Shown piece after piece: positions 43,352 through 52,536 of a stretch of DNA of 64,000 nucleotides (positions within the stretch are counted from its first letter, which is position 1; each line of letters opens with the position of its first letter). This stretch comes from Xanthobacteraceae bacterium (GTDB lineage: Bacteria; Pseudomonadota; Alphaproteobacteria; Rhizobiales; Xanthobacteraceae): NCBI GenBank assembly GCA_019746355.1, contig JAIESC010000240.1:12157-76156 (forward strand), read 5' to 3'. A model generated the notes under the pieces. It worked only from the letters and a program-made list of their open reading frames with translations. It made no database searches and was not told where the DNA came from. Position numbers and translations under genes: made by a program.

Positions 43352-44118
43352 CGCACCCCGCTGGCGATAAACAACAGGTCGACATAGCTCCTGCGGCCCA
43401 ACAGGGCAGGCAGCGCGCGGACGTCCAGCCGCCGGGGGCCGCTGTGTTCGAGCGTGTGGGGCTCGTAGCCGAACTGGGACAGGACATCGAGCAATTCATC
43501 GGTGCTGCTGCCGAAGCTGCTCAGCGCCGCTGGGTCGACCTCGACGAACAACGCAGGGCGGTCGCGCTTGAGAATGTCCTGTGCGCCGGCAAGCACGCGC
43601 ATTTCTGCGCCCTGGACATCGATCTTGATGAAGGCGGTCTTGCGTCGTTCGCCCGCCAGCAGCGAATCCAGCGCGACCGCGCGAACCGGCACGCCGTCAC
43701 CGCCGATCTTGTGGTCGCCGGGATGATCCTTGTTGATGGCCAGCCGGGCCTCGCCCGGCGTCCGGTCCGCGACAGCCTTGATCGTCGTGACGCGCTTCGA
43801 CAGGCCTTCGCTCGCAAGCCGCCGGGTCAGTTCGGCAAAATTGACGTCCTCCGGTTCGATCGCAAAGACATGGCCTGTTTCGCCCACCCAGCGCGCCAGC
43901 CTTCGGGTGAAAAAGCCGACATTGGCGCCGACATCCACCGCGAGCGCGCCTTGCGGGATCAAGCTCTGCAATTGCGATATCGGTCCCGCTTCGAAGCAAA
44001 GCTTGTAGGCGTCGTAGAGCTGGAAAAACAGCCGCTGGCCCCATCCGTAGCGCAGCAGGCCCTCCGCGAAAACACGCCGGTAAAGCCACAGCAGCCCAAG
44101 CTGAAGCGCTCGCGGCAT
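43348..44118 (-). CDS. FkbM family methyltransferase
   Basis: The protein has 256 residues. VDVGANVGFFTRRLA is FkbM motif I, FAIEPEDVNF binds the ribose, and FIKIDVQGAEMRVLAG is the family's late block. FkbM enzymes O-methylate sugars or polyketide hydroxyls. It is 2 bp after the methyltransferase-GT2 fusion gene and overlaps the next methyltransferase. Confidence 0.88.
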   Translation of the reverse strand: MPRALQLGLLWLYRRVFAEGLLRYGWGQRLFFQLYDAYKLCFEAGPISQLQSLIPQGALAVDVGANVGFFTRRLARWVGETGHVFAIEPEDVNFAELTRRLASEGLSKRVTTIKAVADRTPGEARLAINKDHPGDHKIGGDGVPVRAVALDSLLAGERRKTAFIKIDVQGAEMRVLAGAQDILKRDRPALFVEVDPAALSSFGSSTDELLDVLSQFGYEPHTLEHSGPRRLDVRALPALLGRRSYVDLLFIASGVR

Positions 44119-44120
44119 CG

Positions 44121-45602
44121 TTACAGCGCTTTCAGCTTTCGATACGCGAACATCACCATGCGCAGCAGCAACAGCCCATGCCGGAACCGCGAGATCTGCG
44201 TCTCGCCGTATTCGCGCGCAGCATAGCGGATCGGCACCTCGGCAGTCTTCAGGTTGAGCTTGCTTGCGCCGAACAGCAGGTCGAAATCGCCGAACGGATC
44301 GAAGTCGCCGAAATAGCCGCGGTTGCGGATGATCTCGTTGTAATCGTTCCGGGTCAACACCTTGGTGCCGCAGAGCGTGTCGGTGTGACGTTGATTGAGG
44401 AGATAGGTGAAGGCAAGGGCAAAGGAATAGTTCGCACAGAGATTGAGGAAGCGCATCGCATCCTTCTCCAGCGGATAGACCAGCCGCGAGCCGTTGATGA
44501 ACTCGCCCTTGCCGGATACGAGCGCGTCGTAGAATTTAGGCAGATCCTCCGGCGGCATCGTGAGATCGGCATCGAGGATCATCAGGATGTCGCCCGACGC
44601 TTCCGCGAACCCCTTGCGCACCGCGTCGCCCTTGCCCTTACCGGTCTGCTTGAAAGCCTTGATGTCCGCCTGCGGATTGGCGGCGATCATCTCGTGGACT
44701 TTCTCCCAGGTGCCGTCTTTGCTGCCGCCTTCGACGAATATGATTTCGAGCTTGGGGGCGAATTGGGGAATACGCCGAACCGCCGCTTCGATGTTGCCAC
44801 GCTCGTTGCGGCAGGGCACGACGATGGAAACCGACGGCAGCTCCGGCAGAGGCTTGGTTTGCGGCCGCGCGATGACGTAGTTCTGCAAACAGAGGGTGCG
44901 AAGCAGAGGCAAGGTCGCCACGAACCGGTTGATAGCGTGGCCGAGGCCGAACATCCGGAACGTCGAAAGCATTCGCCATTCACGTTTGATGACGTCGAAG
45001 TCGGCCAGATAGAACAGGTTGGCAATGTCCTCACTCGACAGCCAGTTCTGCGGACGTGCCCGCCGGCCGCTGAACCAGGAATACAGTTTGAACAGCGGTT
45101 CCCAGAACCACGCCGGATAGCTGACGATGATGCGCGTATGCGGGGCGCAGTAGCGGTGCAGGCTTCGCAGCGTTTGCAGACAGTCGTCGAGCGAGCCCAG
45201 CGCGTCGGACAGCACGATCACATCAAATGGTCCGCCAAGGCCGGCGATGTCGTCGAGCTCCTCGACATCGCCGTGAAGGAAGGTCAGATGCGAATGCGTC
45301 CGCCGGGCGTTGTCGATCATGGCGCGGCTGAAGTCGATGCCGACCCCTTCGGCGGGCTTCAAGGCGTTCAGGAGTTCGCCGGTGCCGCAGCCGAGATCGA
45401 GCACGCGCTTTCCCTCGGGGACGAGGAAGCGCATGTAGCTCCAGTCTTCGTCGTAGTAGAACCGATGCCGCTCCATCCATGCCATGCGCTCGTCGGCATG
45501 CTGCTCCGCCTCGGCGAGGATCTGCTTTTTACGCTCACTGTAGGGCCGGCGGCCGCGGTCGGATGCGGGGGCGGGCAGGGAGGCGGGTTCGATGGCCGGC
45601 AT
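44121..45602 (-). CDS. Fusion of SAM methyltransferase and family 2 glycosyltransferase (dolichyl-phosphate-mannose-synthase-like)
   Basis: The protein has 493 residues from ATG at 45602. Residues about 60-200 are a class I methyltransferase (VLDLGCGTGELLNAL, GIDFS). Residues about 250-490 are a GT2 domain: VSIVVPCRNERGNIEAAVRR, ILMILDADLTMPPEDL (the DxD), and GTKVLTRNDYNE as in polyprenyl-phosphate glycosyltransferases. There is no C-terminal membrane anchor. A membrane-lipid-linked sugar made here could feed the GT39-like protein at 41199. The two domains may act on the same acceptor. Confidence 0.85.
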   Translation of the reverse strand: MPAIEPASLPAPASDRGRRPYSERKKQILAEAEQHADERMAWMERHRFYYDEDWSYMRFLVPEGKRVLDLGCGTGELLNALKPAEGVGIDFSRAMIDNARRTHSHLTFLHGDVEELDDIAGLGGPFDVIVLSDALGSLDDCLQTLRSLHRYCAPHTRIIVSYPAWFWEPLFKLYSWFSGRRARPQNWLSSEDIANLFYLADFDVIKREWRMLSTFRMFGLGHAINRFVATLPLLRTLCLQNYVIARPQTKPLPELPSVSIVVPCRNERGNIEAAVRRIPQFAPKLEIIFVEGGSKDGTWEKVHEMIAANPQADIKAFKQTGKGKGDAVRKGFAEASGDILMILDADLTMPPEDLPKFYDALVSGKGEFINGSRLVYPLEKDAMRFLNLCANYSFALAFTYLLNQRHTDTLCGTKVLTRNDYNEIIRNRGYFGDFDPFGDFDLLFGASKLNLKTAEVPIRYAAREYGETQISRFRHGLLLLRMVMFAYRKLKAL

Positions 45603-45814
45603 GAAGATTGTGGCGGGCTCGACTGCGGAATGGAGCGCGACAAGGTGATAGCGTGGCCAAGCGGCGATGAGAACGAAAAAGTGCAGCGATACGGCAGTTC
45701 GCGCCAAGAAAAAATCGCGTTGTGCCAAGGGTTTGTGGGGGCTAACAATGGGGCGTCCGGCAGCCCGCGGCTGCCGCTGCAATGGCTCCTCGCGAGCGTC
45801 CCAGCGTTGATCCC

Positions 45815-47737
45815 ATGTGCGGCATAGCCGGCCTCGTCGATCTCAAGGGCCTCGATGGCAGCGAAGCCGCGGCCCGCTCGCAGCAGGGGCTCGCCGCGAT
45901 CCGCGCGCGTGGTCCCGACGGCGAGGGGGCCTGGAACGACAGCCATTGTGCGCTGGTCCACACCCGCCTCGCCATCATCGAGCTCAGCCCGCTCGGCGCG
46001 CAGCCGATGCACCGCGACGGCCTCCTCATCACCTTCAACGGTGAGATCTTCAACTACGCCGAGGTGCGGAACGAGCTCGCAAGCCTTGGCCACAGCTTCC
46101 GCTCCAATTCCGACACCGAGGTGCTGCTCGCCGGGTGGCGGCAATGGGGGCCGCGGCTGCTGCCGCGCCTGGTCGGCATGTTCGCCTTTGCGATCTGGGA
46201 TGCTGCGGCGCGAACGCTCTATGCGGCGCGTGACCGCTTCGGGGAAAAGCCGTTCGTCTACGCCCGACATGGCGAGCGTCTGGCGTTCGGCTCATCGCTC
46301 ACCGCCTGCGAGGTGATGCTCGGCGAAACGAGGCCGGTCGATCCCGCGGCGCTGCGCGCGCTGTTTACGCTGCGATTTGTGCCGGAGCCGTGGTCGATCG
46401 CTGCGGGCATTCGCAAGCTTCCGCCCGGTCATTGGCTCAAATTCGACGGGCAACGCCTCATGGTCGAGCGCTGGTACGATCTCGCGCGGGAGCACCGGAA
46501 GATTTCAGTTGGCGAAGGCGAAGCCAATCTGGGCCTGCGCGAGCGGTTCGACGCTGCGGTCGCAGCCCGGCTCGTCTCCGACGTGCCGGTCGGCGTGTTT
46601 CTTTCGAGCGGCATCGATTCCGCATTGGTTGCGGCCTCGGTTGCCGCGTCCGGCGCAAGCCTGAAGACATTCACGGTCGGTTTCGAGGGGGCGAGCGACT
46701 ACTACGAAGAGCGCCCGCAGGCCGCGGCCGTGGCCCGCCATCTGCGAGCCGAGCACACTGAAATCGGCGTCAGCGCCGCCCGGGTCCGCGAGGTTCTGGA
46801 TCGGGTCTTCCTCGCGTTTGATGAGCCGTTCGCCGACGCGTCGGCCGTTCCCACCTATCTCGTGTCCGAGGCTACGCGCGCCAAGGTGACGGTCGTGCTC
46901 ACCGGCGACGGTGCCGACGAAGTGTTCGGCGGCTACCGCCGCTACTGGTCGGAGCTGCACGCCGGCTTTTGGAACCGGGTTCCCGCGCCGCTGCGGCGGG
47001 CGCTCACCGCCTTGCTGGTGCGGATGCCGGAAGGCAAGGACAGCACGGTGCTGGAATGGGTGAGGCGTGCGCGCCGTTTTGCCGTGACCGCAGACGCCGA
47101 TCCGGTGCGGCGTCAGACCGCCTGGATGCGGCTGGCCAGCGAAGCCGAACTCGACCGGCTGCTGGGCTGGGCACCGCCCGATCCGATCGTGGCCGAAACT
47201 CTGGTCGCCGAATGCCGCAGAGCCTCCGGCCAAAATGACGGCCAAGTCGATCCGATCAACGCGATGCTCGCCTGCGATGTCGCCCTGGGACTTCCCGGTG
47301 ACATGCTGGCCAAGGTCGACCGTGCCAGCATGGCGCATGCCTTGGAGACGAGGACACCGTTTCTCGATCAACGAGTGGTCGAGTGGGCCTTTGCCTTGCC
47401 GGGCTCCGCGAAGCTTGCCCTGCAAAATGGCCGTGCGGTTGGCAAACGCATCCTGCGCAACGCATTTCGCGATCGCTTGCCGCCGGAGGTTTTCAGCCGC
47501 CCCAAGCGGGGCTTCGAGATGCCGGTGGCGGCAATGCTGAACGGCCATGCGGCCGATCGCCTGGCGGTGGCCACCGATCCGGCCGCGCTCAAGCGGCAGG
47601 GGATTTTCGATCCCGCCCAGGTCGAAGTGTGGCGGCACGAGCTTGCCAACGGACGCGATACGTCCTGGCAACTGTGGACCGTGCTCGCCTTCCAGGAATG
47701 GGCCCGGCTGCACCGGCGTCCCGAGGCCCTCGGGTAA
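45815..47737 (+). CDS. asnB: Asparagine synthetase (glutamine-hydrolysing)
   Basis: The protein has 640 residues from ATG at 45815, chosen because it exposes the nucleophile Cys2 (MCGIAGLVDL). RARGPDGEG and LVHTRLAIIELS complete the glutaminase domain; FLSSGIDSALVAA near residue 262 is the ATP-pyrophosphatase loop. In surface-polysaccharide and exosortase loci such enzymes often amidate uronic acids or amino-acid substituents rather than make free asparagine, so a glycan role is likely but not proven. It is divergent from the fusion gene and convergent with the next one (13-bp gap). Confidence 0.9.
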   Translation: MCGIAGLVDLKGLDGSEAAARSQQGLAAIRARGPDGEGAWNDSHCALVHTRLAIIELSPLGAQPMHRDGLLITFNGEIFNYAEVRNELASLGHSFRSNSDTEVLLAGWRQWGPRLLPRLVGMFAFAIWDAAARTLYAARDRFGEKPFVYARHGERLAFGSSLTACEVMLGETRPVDPAALRALFTLRFVPEPWSIAAGIRKLPPGHWLKFDGQRLMVERWYDLAREHRKISVGEGEANLGLRERFDAAVAARLVSDVPVGVFLSSGIDSALVAASVAASGASLKTFTVGFEGASDYYEERPQAAAVARHLRAEHTEIGVSAARVREVLDRVFLAFDEPFADASAVPTYLVSEATRAKVTVVLTGDGADEVFGGYRRYWSELHAGFWNRVPAPLRRALTALLVRMPEGKDSTVLEWVRRARRFAVTADADPVRRQTAWMRLASEAELDRLLGWAPPDPIVAETLVAECRRASGQNDGQVDPINAMLACDVALGLPGDMLAKVDRASMAHALETRTPFLDQRVVEWAFALPGSAKLALQNGRAVGKRILRNAFRDRLPPEVFSRPKRGFEMPVAAMLNGHAADRLAVATDPAALKRQGIFDPAQVEVWRHELANGRDTSWQLWTVLAFQEWARLHRRPEALG

Positions 47738-47750
47738 GGTCGTTCTCGGC

Positions 47751-48740
47751 CTATGTTCCGGTCTTGCCGTCCCCGCGGGCGGCAACGATCGCATCCGCCT
47801 GCTCGGTGCGGCCGGCATCGATCACGCTGTCGGATCCGACGAGCCAGACCAGACCGCCGAGTATGCCGACGGCAAACATCGCGCCGCCCATCAGGACCGA
47901 CACCAGGAGCCCGTCGCTTTCGGGTAACCCGGCATAGGAGAATGCCAGCACCAGAGTACTTTCGCGCACGCCCCAGCCGGCGATCGAGATCGGGATGGTG
48001 ACGATCAGCATCACCGGCAGGACCAGCAGCAGGGCATCGAGATAGCTCAATTGCGCGGCGACCGCGCGCGCGGCGCTCCAAGCGAGTGCCGCGGTCATCA
48101 GGTGGATCACGAACGACAGTAGCAGCACCTTTGGCGCGGCGGCGCGCGAGAACAGCAGACCGCGGGCAAGCTTTGACAGATCCGCGAGGCGGCGCGTCAG
48201 CCGCCAGCGCGCCAAAAGTGGCAGGTTGCCGAGCGCCAGGAAGGCCGCAGCGGCCATGAGGCTCCCAAGCCCGACCGCGAGCAGCACCAGCCGGCCGAGC
48301 GGGTTCGCGATCAGGGCAAACGACCAGTAGAGCCCTGCCGTGACCACCATTGCCAGCGCCAACACGCCGATAAAGCGGTCGAGGAGCACGGAATAGGTTG
48401 CGGTGCGCCAGCCATTGCCGGCGCGCGCGGCAAGCACGATGCGGGCGGCGTCGCCGCCGACGGTCGACGGCAGAACCTGATTGAAGAACGCCGCGATGAG
48501 ATTGAAACGCAGCGCCTGTTCTTGCGGCATGGCCGCGCCGCAGTGGCTCGTGATCCGTTGCCAGCGGGCGGCACCGAGCCCGGTTTGAAGGAGGCCGATT
48601 CCGACCGCGGCGATCAGCCAGGCGGGATCGAGATCCTTCAGCCGTTCGCTGATCATGTCGACGTGGATGCGGCGGGTGGCGAAGTAAAGCAGCGCTGCCG
48701 ATACCGCAATTTTCAACGCAATCAGGGCCCACTGCCGCAT
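47751..48740 (-). CDS. Flippase-like membrane protein (LPG synthase TM / UPF0104 family)
   Basis: The protein has 329 residues and about eight hydrophobic helices. Family features are an early DLDPAWLIAAVGIGLLQ, RFNLIAAFFNQVLPSTVGGDAARIV and a late SIAGWGVRESTLVLAF. Members resemble the membrane domain of lysyl-phosphatidylglycerol synthase and AglD; many are proposed to flip lipid-linked sugars or lipids. The neighbouring glycan genes support such a role, but the cargo is unknown. Confidence 0.85.
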   Translation of the reverse strand: MRQWALIALKIAVSAALLYFATRRIHVDMISERLKDLDPAWLIAAVGIGLLQTGLGAARWQRITSHCGAAMPQEQALRFNLIAAFFNQVLPSTVGGDAARIVLAARAGNGWRTATYSVLLDRFIGVLALAMVVTAGLYWSFALIANPLGRLVLLAVGLGSLMAAAAFLALGNLPLLARWRLTRRLADLSKLARGLLFSRAAAPKVLLLSFVIHLMTAALAWSAARAVAAQLSYLDALLLVLPVMLIVTIPISIAGWGVRESTLVLAFSYAGLPESDGLLVSVLMGGAMFAVGILGGLVWLVGSDSVIDAGRTEQADAIVAARGDGKTGT

Positions 48741-48933
48741 GGAAATCCGTCAAATCCGGTGGAACCGAACGGGCCGCACCCAATCATTATTGCTGCGGAA
48801 ATGCAAAGCTGGCCCCAGAAATCGATTGGTTATTGCCGCCCACGAGACCATATTCGGACGGCTTGGCTCGCCCAAGAGCTAGTTTTGTAGGCGAGCATCG
48901 AAAGCACGTTTCCAGCGAGGAAGGTTTCCGCCC

Positions 48934-49683
48934 ATGCCGCGCCTCTCTGACCTCAAGGTCAAGCTGTTCACAGATGGCGCCGACAAGGCGCAAATCCTCG
49001 ACATGGCCAGGCAGCCCTGGATCGCGGGCTTCACCACCAATCCTTCGCTGCTGAAAAAGGCCGGCGTGAAGAACTACGCCGAATACGGCCGCGACCTCGT
49101 TCGCGCGGTTCCCGACCGGCACATCTCGTTCGAGGTGTTCTCTGACGACATTCCGGAGATGGTGGCGCAGGGTCGCGTGATCGCGACCTGGGGCAAGAAC
49201 GTCCACGTCAAGCTGCCGGTGACCAACACCAAGAGCGAGCCGCTTTACGAGGCTGTTCGCGCCATGTCCCGCGAGGGCATCAAGATCAACATGACGGCGA
49301 TCTTTGCGCCGGAGCAGGTCGCGAAGGCGGTCGATGCACTGGCCGGCGGCGCGCCGGCCTGCGTCTCGGTGTTTGCAGGAAGGCTCGCCGATCTCGGCAT
49401 CGACTACCGGCCGATCATGCAGGACGCCATCGCCCGCGCTCGCAAGACGCCCAATGTCGAAATCATCTGGGCCTCCACCCGCGAGGTCTACAATGTGGTC
49501 GAGGCCGACGGCATGGGCTGCCACATCATCACGGCGCCCGCCGATGTGCTGAAGAAGCTGCCGGCGCTCGGCAGCCAGACCCCTGTGGAAATCTCGCTCG
49601 CGGCGGTCAGGGCGTTCCGCGATGACGCAATTGCGGCGGGGCTGACGCTTGAGATTCCGGGCAAGCCGCAGGCCGCGGAATAG
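48934..49683 (+). CDS. Transaldolase / fructose-6-phosphate-aldolase-like protein
   Basis: The protein has 249 residues, slightly longer than TalC-type aldolases. KLFTDGADKAQI and GFTTNPSLLKKAG are the family start blocks; the Schiff-base Lys is in NVHVKLPVTNT, and SVFAGRLADLGID follows. It would form or cleave a dihydroxyacetone carbon unit. Housekeeping pentose metabolism is possible, but standing between glycan genes it may supply an unusual sugar. Upstream 193 bp have no gene. Confidence 0.85.
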   Translation: MPRLSDLKVKLFTDGADKAQILDMARQPWIAGFTTNPSLLKKAGVKNYAEYGRDLVRAVPDRHISFEVFSDDIPEMVAQGRVIATWGKNVHVKLPVTNTKSEPLYEAVRAMSREGIKINMTAIFAPEQVAKAVDALAGGAPACVSVFAGRLADLGIDYRPIMQDAIARARKTPNVEIIWASTREVYNVVEADGMGCHIITAPADVLKKLPALGSQTPVEISLAAVRAFRDDAIAAGLTLEIPGKPQAAE

Positions 49684-49751
49684 TCCGCTCCGGAGCCTGA
49701 ATTTGGTCTGTAACGCTTTGACGCAAAACGTGTTTAAGCCCTTGTGAAGGT

Positions 49752-49757
49752 TATAAT
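49752..49757 (+). promoter_or_regulatory. Candidate -10 box (TATAAT) before the second oxidoreductase gene
   Basis: A perfect TATAAT lies about 78 bp before the ATG at 49835. No good -35 sits at the right spacing; TTGACG at 49718 is too far. Weak call. Confidence 0.35.
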
Positions 49758-49834
49758 CGCCAGCCGCTCTGGACCATGCTAGGGACAGGCCGGGCGCTGC
49801 TGGGGCGGCAATTTTGGGGCGAAAGACGGAAAAT

Positions 49835-50830
49835 ATGGTGCAGGCGGTGAAGACCAGCACGCCGCTTCGGCTCGGCGTCGTCGGCGTTGGCACCATGGGT
49901 GCAAACCACGCGCGGGTTCTGGCCGGGGTGTCAGGCATCCAGCTGGTCGGGGTCGCCGATCCGGATCGCGGCCAGCGCGATCTGGTCACCCGCGTTCTCG
50001 GCTGTCCCGCCGTGACGGAGGTCGATGCGCTGCTTGCGCTCGGCGTCGATGCCGTGACCATCGCGGCGCCCACCCACCTGCATCACCAGATGGCGCTTCA
50101 CTGCATCGCCCGCGGCATTCACGTGCTGGTCGAGAAGCCGATCGCCTCGAGCGTCGAGGAGGGCCGTGACATCATTGCCGCCGCGCGCAAGGCCGGCGTG
50201 ACGCTGATGGTCGGCCACGTCGAGCGGTTCAATCCGGCGGTGACCGCGATCAAGCAGGCGATCCGCGGCGAGGACATTCTGTCAATCGGCATCACCCGCG
50301 TCGGCCCGTTCCCGCCGCGCATGTCGAATGTCGGCGTGGTCATCGACCTCGCGGTCCACGACATCGACCTGATCCGCTGGTTCACCGATTCCGACATCGT
50401 CGAGGTGCAGCCGCAGCTCTCGAGCGCGGTCGCCGAGCGCGAGGACATCGCGCTGTTGCAGTTCCGCACCGCCTCGGGCGTGCTCGCGCACATCAACACC
50501 AACTGGCTGACCCCGTTCAAGGCGCGCCAGGTGACGGTCGCGACCCGCGGCAAGTACGTCACCGGCGATCTGCTCACGCGTCAGGTCACCGAGTGCTTCG
50601 GCTTCCAGCCCGACGGCGCCTATTCGATGCGGCATGTCTCGGTCGGCCACGACGAGCCGTTGCGCACAGAGCTTCTCGCCTTTATCGAGGCGGTCCGCAC
50701 CGGCAAGCCGCCGGCGGTGACCGGCGAGGAGGGCGTGGCGAGCCTCGAGATTGCAACACGCTGCCTCGAAAGCCGGCCGGCGCTTGCGGCGGGTGCTCCG
50801 CTCAAAGGTCCGCGCCGGGTTGCCGGCTGA
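49835..50830 (+). CDS. Gfo/Idh/MocA oxidoreductase (WbpB-like), second copy
   Basis: The protein has 331 residues from ATG at 49835 (GACGGAA upstream). VVGVGTMGANHARVLA binds NAD(P), VLVEKPIASS is the EKP block, and MVGHVERFNPAV and VVIDLAVHDIDLIRWF are characteristic of sugar oxidoreductases of this family. It precedes a strong WbpE match by 37 bp, so the pair likely makes a 3-amino-NDP-uronate. It is not a simple duplicate of the 24453 gene; residues differ widely. Confidence 0.85.
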   Translation: MVQAVKTSTPLRLGVVGVGTMGANHARVLAGVSGIQLVGVADPDRGQRDLVTRVLGCPAVTEVDALLALGVDAVTIAAPTHLHHQMALHCIARGIHVLVEKPIASSVEEGRDIIAAARKAGVTLMVGHVERFNPAVTAIKQAIRGEDILSIGITRVGPFPPRMSNVGVVIDLAVHDIDLIRWFTDSDIVEVQPQLSSAVAEREDIALLQFRTASGVLAHINTNWLTPFKARQVTVATRGKYVTGDLLTRQVTECFGFQPDGAYSMRHVSVGHDEPLRTELLAFIEAVRTGKPPAVTGEEGVASLEIATRCLESRPALAAGAPLKGPRRVAG

Positions 50831-50867
50831 CGCCACTTGAGTTTTCTGAAACGTATTTGACACGCTG

Positions 50868-52022
50868 ATGAACCAAAGCGTCCGCCCCTCCTTTGCGCCC
50901 ATCCCGTTCATCGACGTCGGCGCCCAGCGCCGCAGGCTCGGCCGCGCCGTCGACGACGCCATCACGCGGGTCACCGAACACTGTCAGTTCATCCAGGGGC
51001 CGGAGGTCGCGGAATTCGAGGCGCGGCTCGCCGAATTCTGCGGCGCGCGCTATGCGGTCGGCTGCGCCAGCGGCACCGACGCGCTGATGCTGGTGCTGAT
51101 GGCAAAGGGCATCGGCCCGGGCGACGCCGTGATCTGCCCGGCCTTCACCTTCTGCGCCACCGCCGAGGTGGTCGTGCTGCTCGGCGCGACGCCGGTGTTC
51201 GCCGACGTCGATGCCGACACCTTCAATCTCAACGCCGCGAGCGTCAAACGCGCGATCGCGACCGCGAAACGCCAGGGACTCACCCCCAAGGCGCTGATCC
51301 CGGTCGATCTGTTCGGGCTGCCGGCCGACTACGACGCGCTGCTGCCGGTGGCGAAAGAGGCGGGATTGTTCATCCTCGACGACGCGGCCCAAGGCTTCGG
51401 CGCGACCTACAAGGGCCGCAAGCTCGGCACCGTTGCCCCTGCGACCGCGACGAGCTTCTTTCCGGCCAAGCCGCTCGGCTGCTACGGCGACGGCGGCGCG
51501 GTGCTGACCGACGACGCGGGCTTGGTCGAGGTGCTCAAAAGCCTGCGCGTGCACGGGCAGGGCACCGACAAATACGACAACGTGCGGATCGGCATGACCA
51601 GCCGGCTCGACACCATGCAGGCCGCGGTGCTGATCGAGAAGCTGAAGATCTTTGCCGATGAGATCGCGGCCCGCGACCGGGCCGCGCGCCGCTACGCCGA
51701 CGGCCTGAGGGACGTTTGCATCGTCCCGGTGGTGCCTGAAGGCATGACCTCGATCTGGGCGCAGTACACCATCCGCCTCAAGCCCGGAGCGCGCGACGGA
51801 CTTGCCGTTAAGCTTAAGGCGCAGGGGATACCTACGGCGATTTACTATCCCAGGCCGCTGCACCGGCTGGAGGCCTACAAGCGCTTTCCGGTCGCCGACA
51901 ACGGCATTCCGACGACCGATCAACTATCCGAAGAAGTGATCAGTCTGCCGATGCATGCCTATCTTGACGCGGCGACCCAAGATCGGGTGATTGAGGCGGT
52001 TCGCGCCGCGCTCCGGCCCTAG
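50868..52022 (+). CDS. WbpE-type UDP-sugar 3-aminotransferase (DegT family), second copy
   Basis: The protein has 384 residues. PLP Lys201 lies in TSFFPAKPLGCYGDGG, and ASGTDALMLVL, ILDDAAQGFGATYKGRKLG and GMTSRLDTMQAAVL match WbpE very closely. WbpE aminates the 3-keto-uronate produced by WbpB, using glutamate. A dedicated acetyltransferase (WbpD) does not follow here; the one at 26642 could serve both copies. Confidence 0.9.
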   Translation: MNQSVRPSFAPIPFIDVGAQRRRLGRAVDDAITRVTEHCQFIQGPEVAEFEARLAEFCGARYAVGCASGTDALMLVLMAKGIGPGDAVICPAFTFCATAEVVVLLGATPVFADVDADTFNLNAASVKRAIATAKRQGLTPKALIPVDLFGLPADYDALLPVAKEAGLFILDDAAQGFGATYKGRKLGTVAPATATSFFPAKPLGCYGDGGAVLTDDAGLVEVLKSLRVHGQGTDKYDNVRIGMTSRLDTMQAAVLIEKLKIFADEIAARDRAARRYADGLRDVCIVPVVPEGMTSIWAQYTIRLKPGARDGLAVKLKAQGIPTAIYYPRPLHRLEAYKRFPVADNGIPTTDQLSEEVISLPMHAYLDAATQDRVIEAVRAALRP

Positions 52023-52100
52023 ATTTGGCGTCGGGGCGCGGTCCTGTGGCGAAGGGGGCGCCGCAGTCCGGTCTTCCGGTTCGATCTTCCTTGGGGATGG

Positions 52101-52511
52101 ATGCTCGTCCGCGCGCTTGCGATTGTCTCGACGCTGTGTTCGGCGCTGCTCTTGGGCGGCTGCGCCGTGTCTGGACTGCTGCCCGACTGGACGTCGACCG
52201 ATGTCGCGGGCCCAGAGCCGCCCTACCGCTTCATCATCGCCAACAAGCTCAAGGAGGTGCTCGGCGATGCCGCCCCGAGCGACAGGCTTGAGATCTCCGG
52301 TCCCGCGCGCATCGACTCGCTCAAGGGCGCATCCTGGCGGGTCTGCCTGAAGGCGCAAAAGTTTCCGCTGCTGCCGCGCTACTACGCGATCTTTTTCCAG
52401 CGCGGCCAGATGGTCGATACTCGATTGTCGGTGCTGATCGATCAGTGCGAAGTTCAGGGATATGCGCCGTTCGACTGGCAGACCGAGATGAACAATCCGC
52501 CGGCGCGCTGA
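52101..52511 (+). CDS. Small predicted outer- or inner-membrane lipoprotein
   Basis: The protein has 136 residues. A hydrophobic signal ends in the lipobox LLLGGC, giving a lipid-modified Cys21. The remaining 115 residues have no recognised family; two further Cys (KGASWRVCLKAQ and LIDQCEVQG) may form a disulfide. It follows the WbpE-like gene by 78 bp and converges on manC with 25 bp between. Function unknown. Confidence 0.7.
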   Translation: MLVRALAIVSTLCSALLLGGCAVSGLLPDWTSTDVAGPEPPYRFIIANKLKEVLGDAAPSDRLEISGPARIDSLKGASWRVCLKAQKFPLLPRYYAIFFQRGQMVDTRLSVLIDQCEVQGYAPFDWQTEMNNPPAR

Positions 52512-52536
52512 ACATGCCCAGGCGGGACGCGCCAAA

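Noticed and set aside
48866..48896. GCTCGCC/GGCGAGC inverted repeat before the transaldolase-like gene
   Set aside because: Seven-base arms 17 nt apart without T-run or second copy; too weak to call an operator or terminator.
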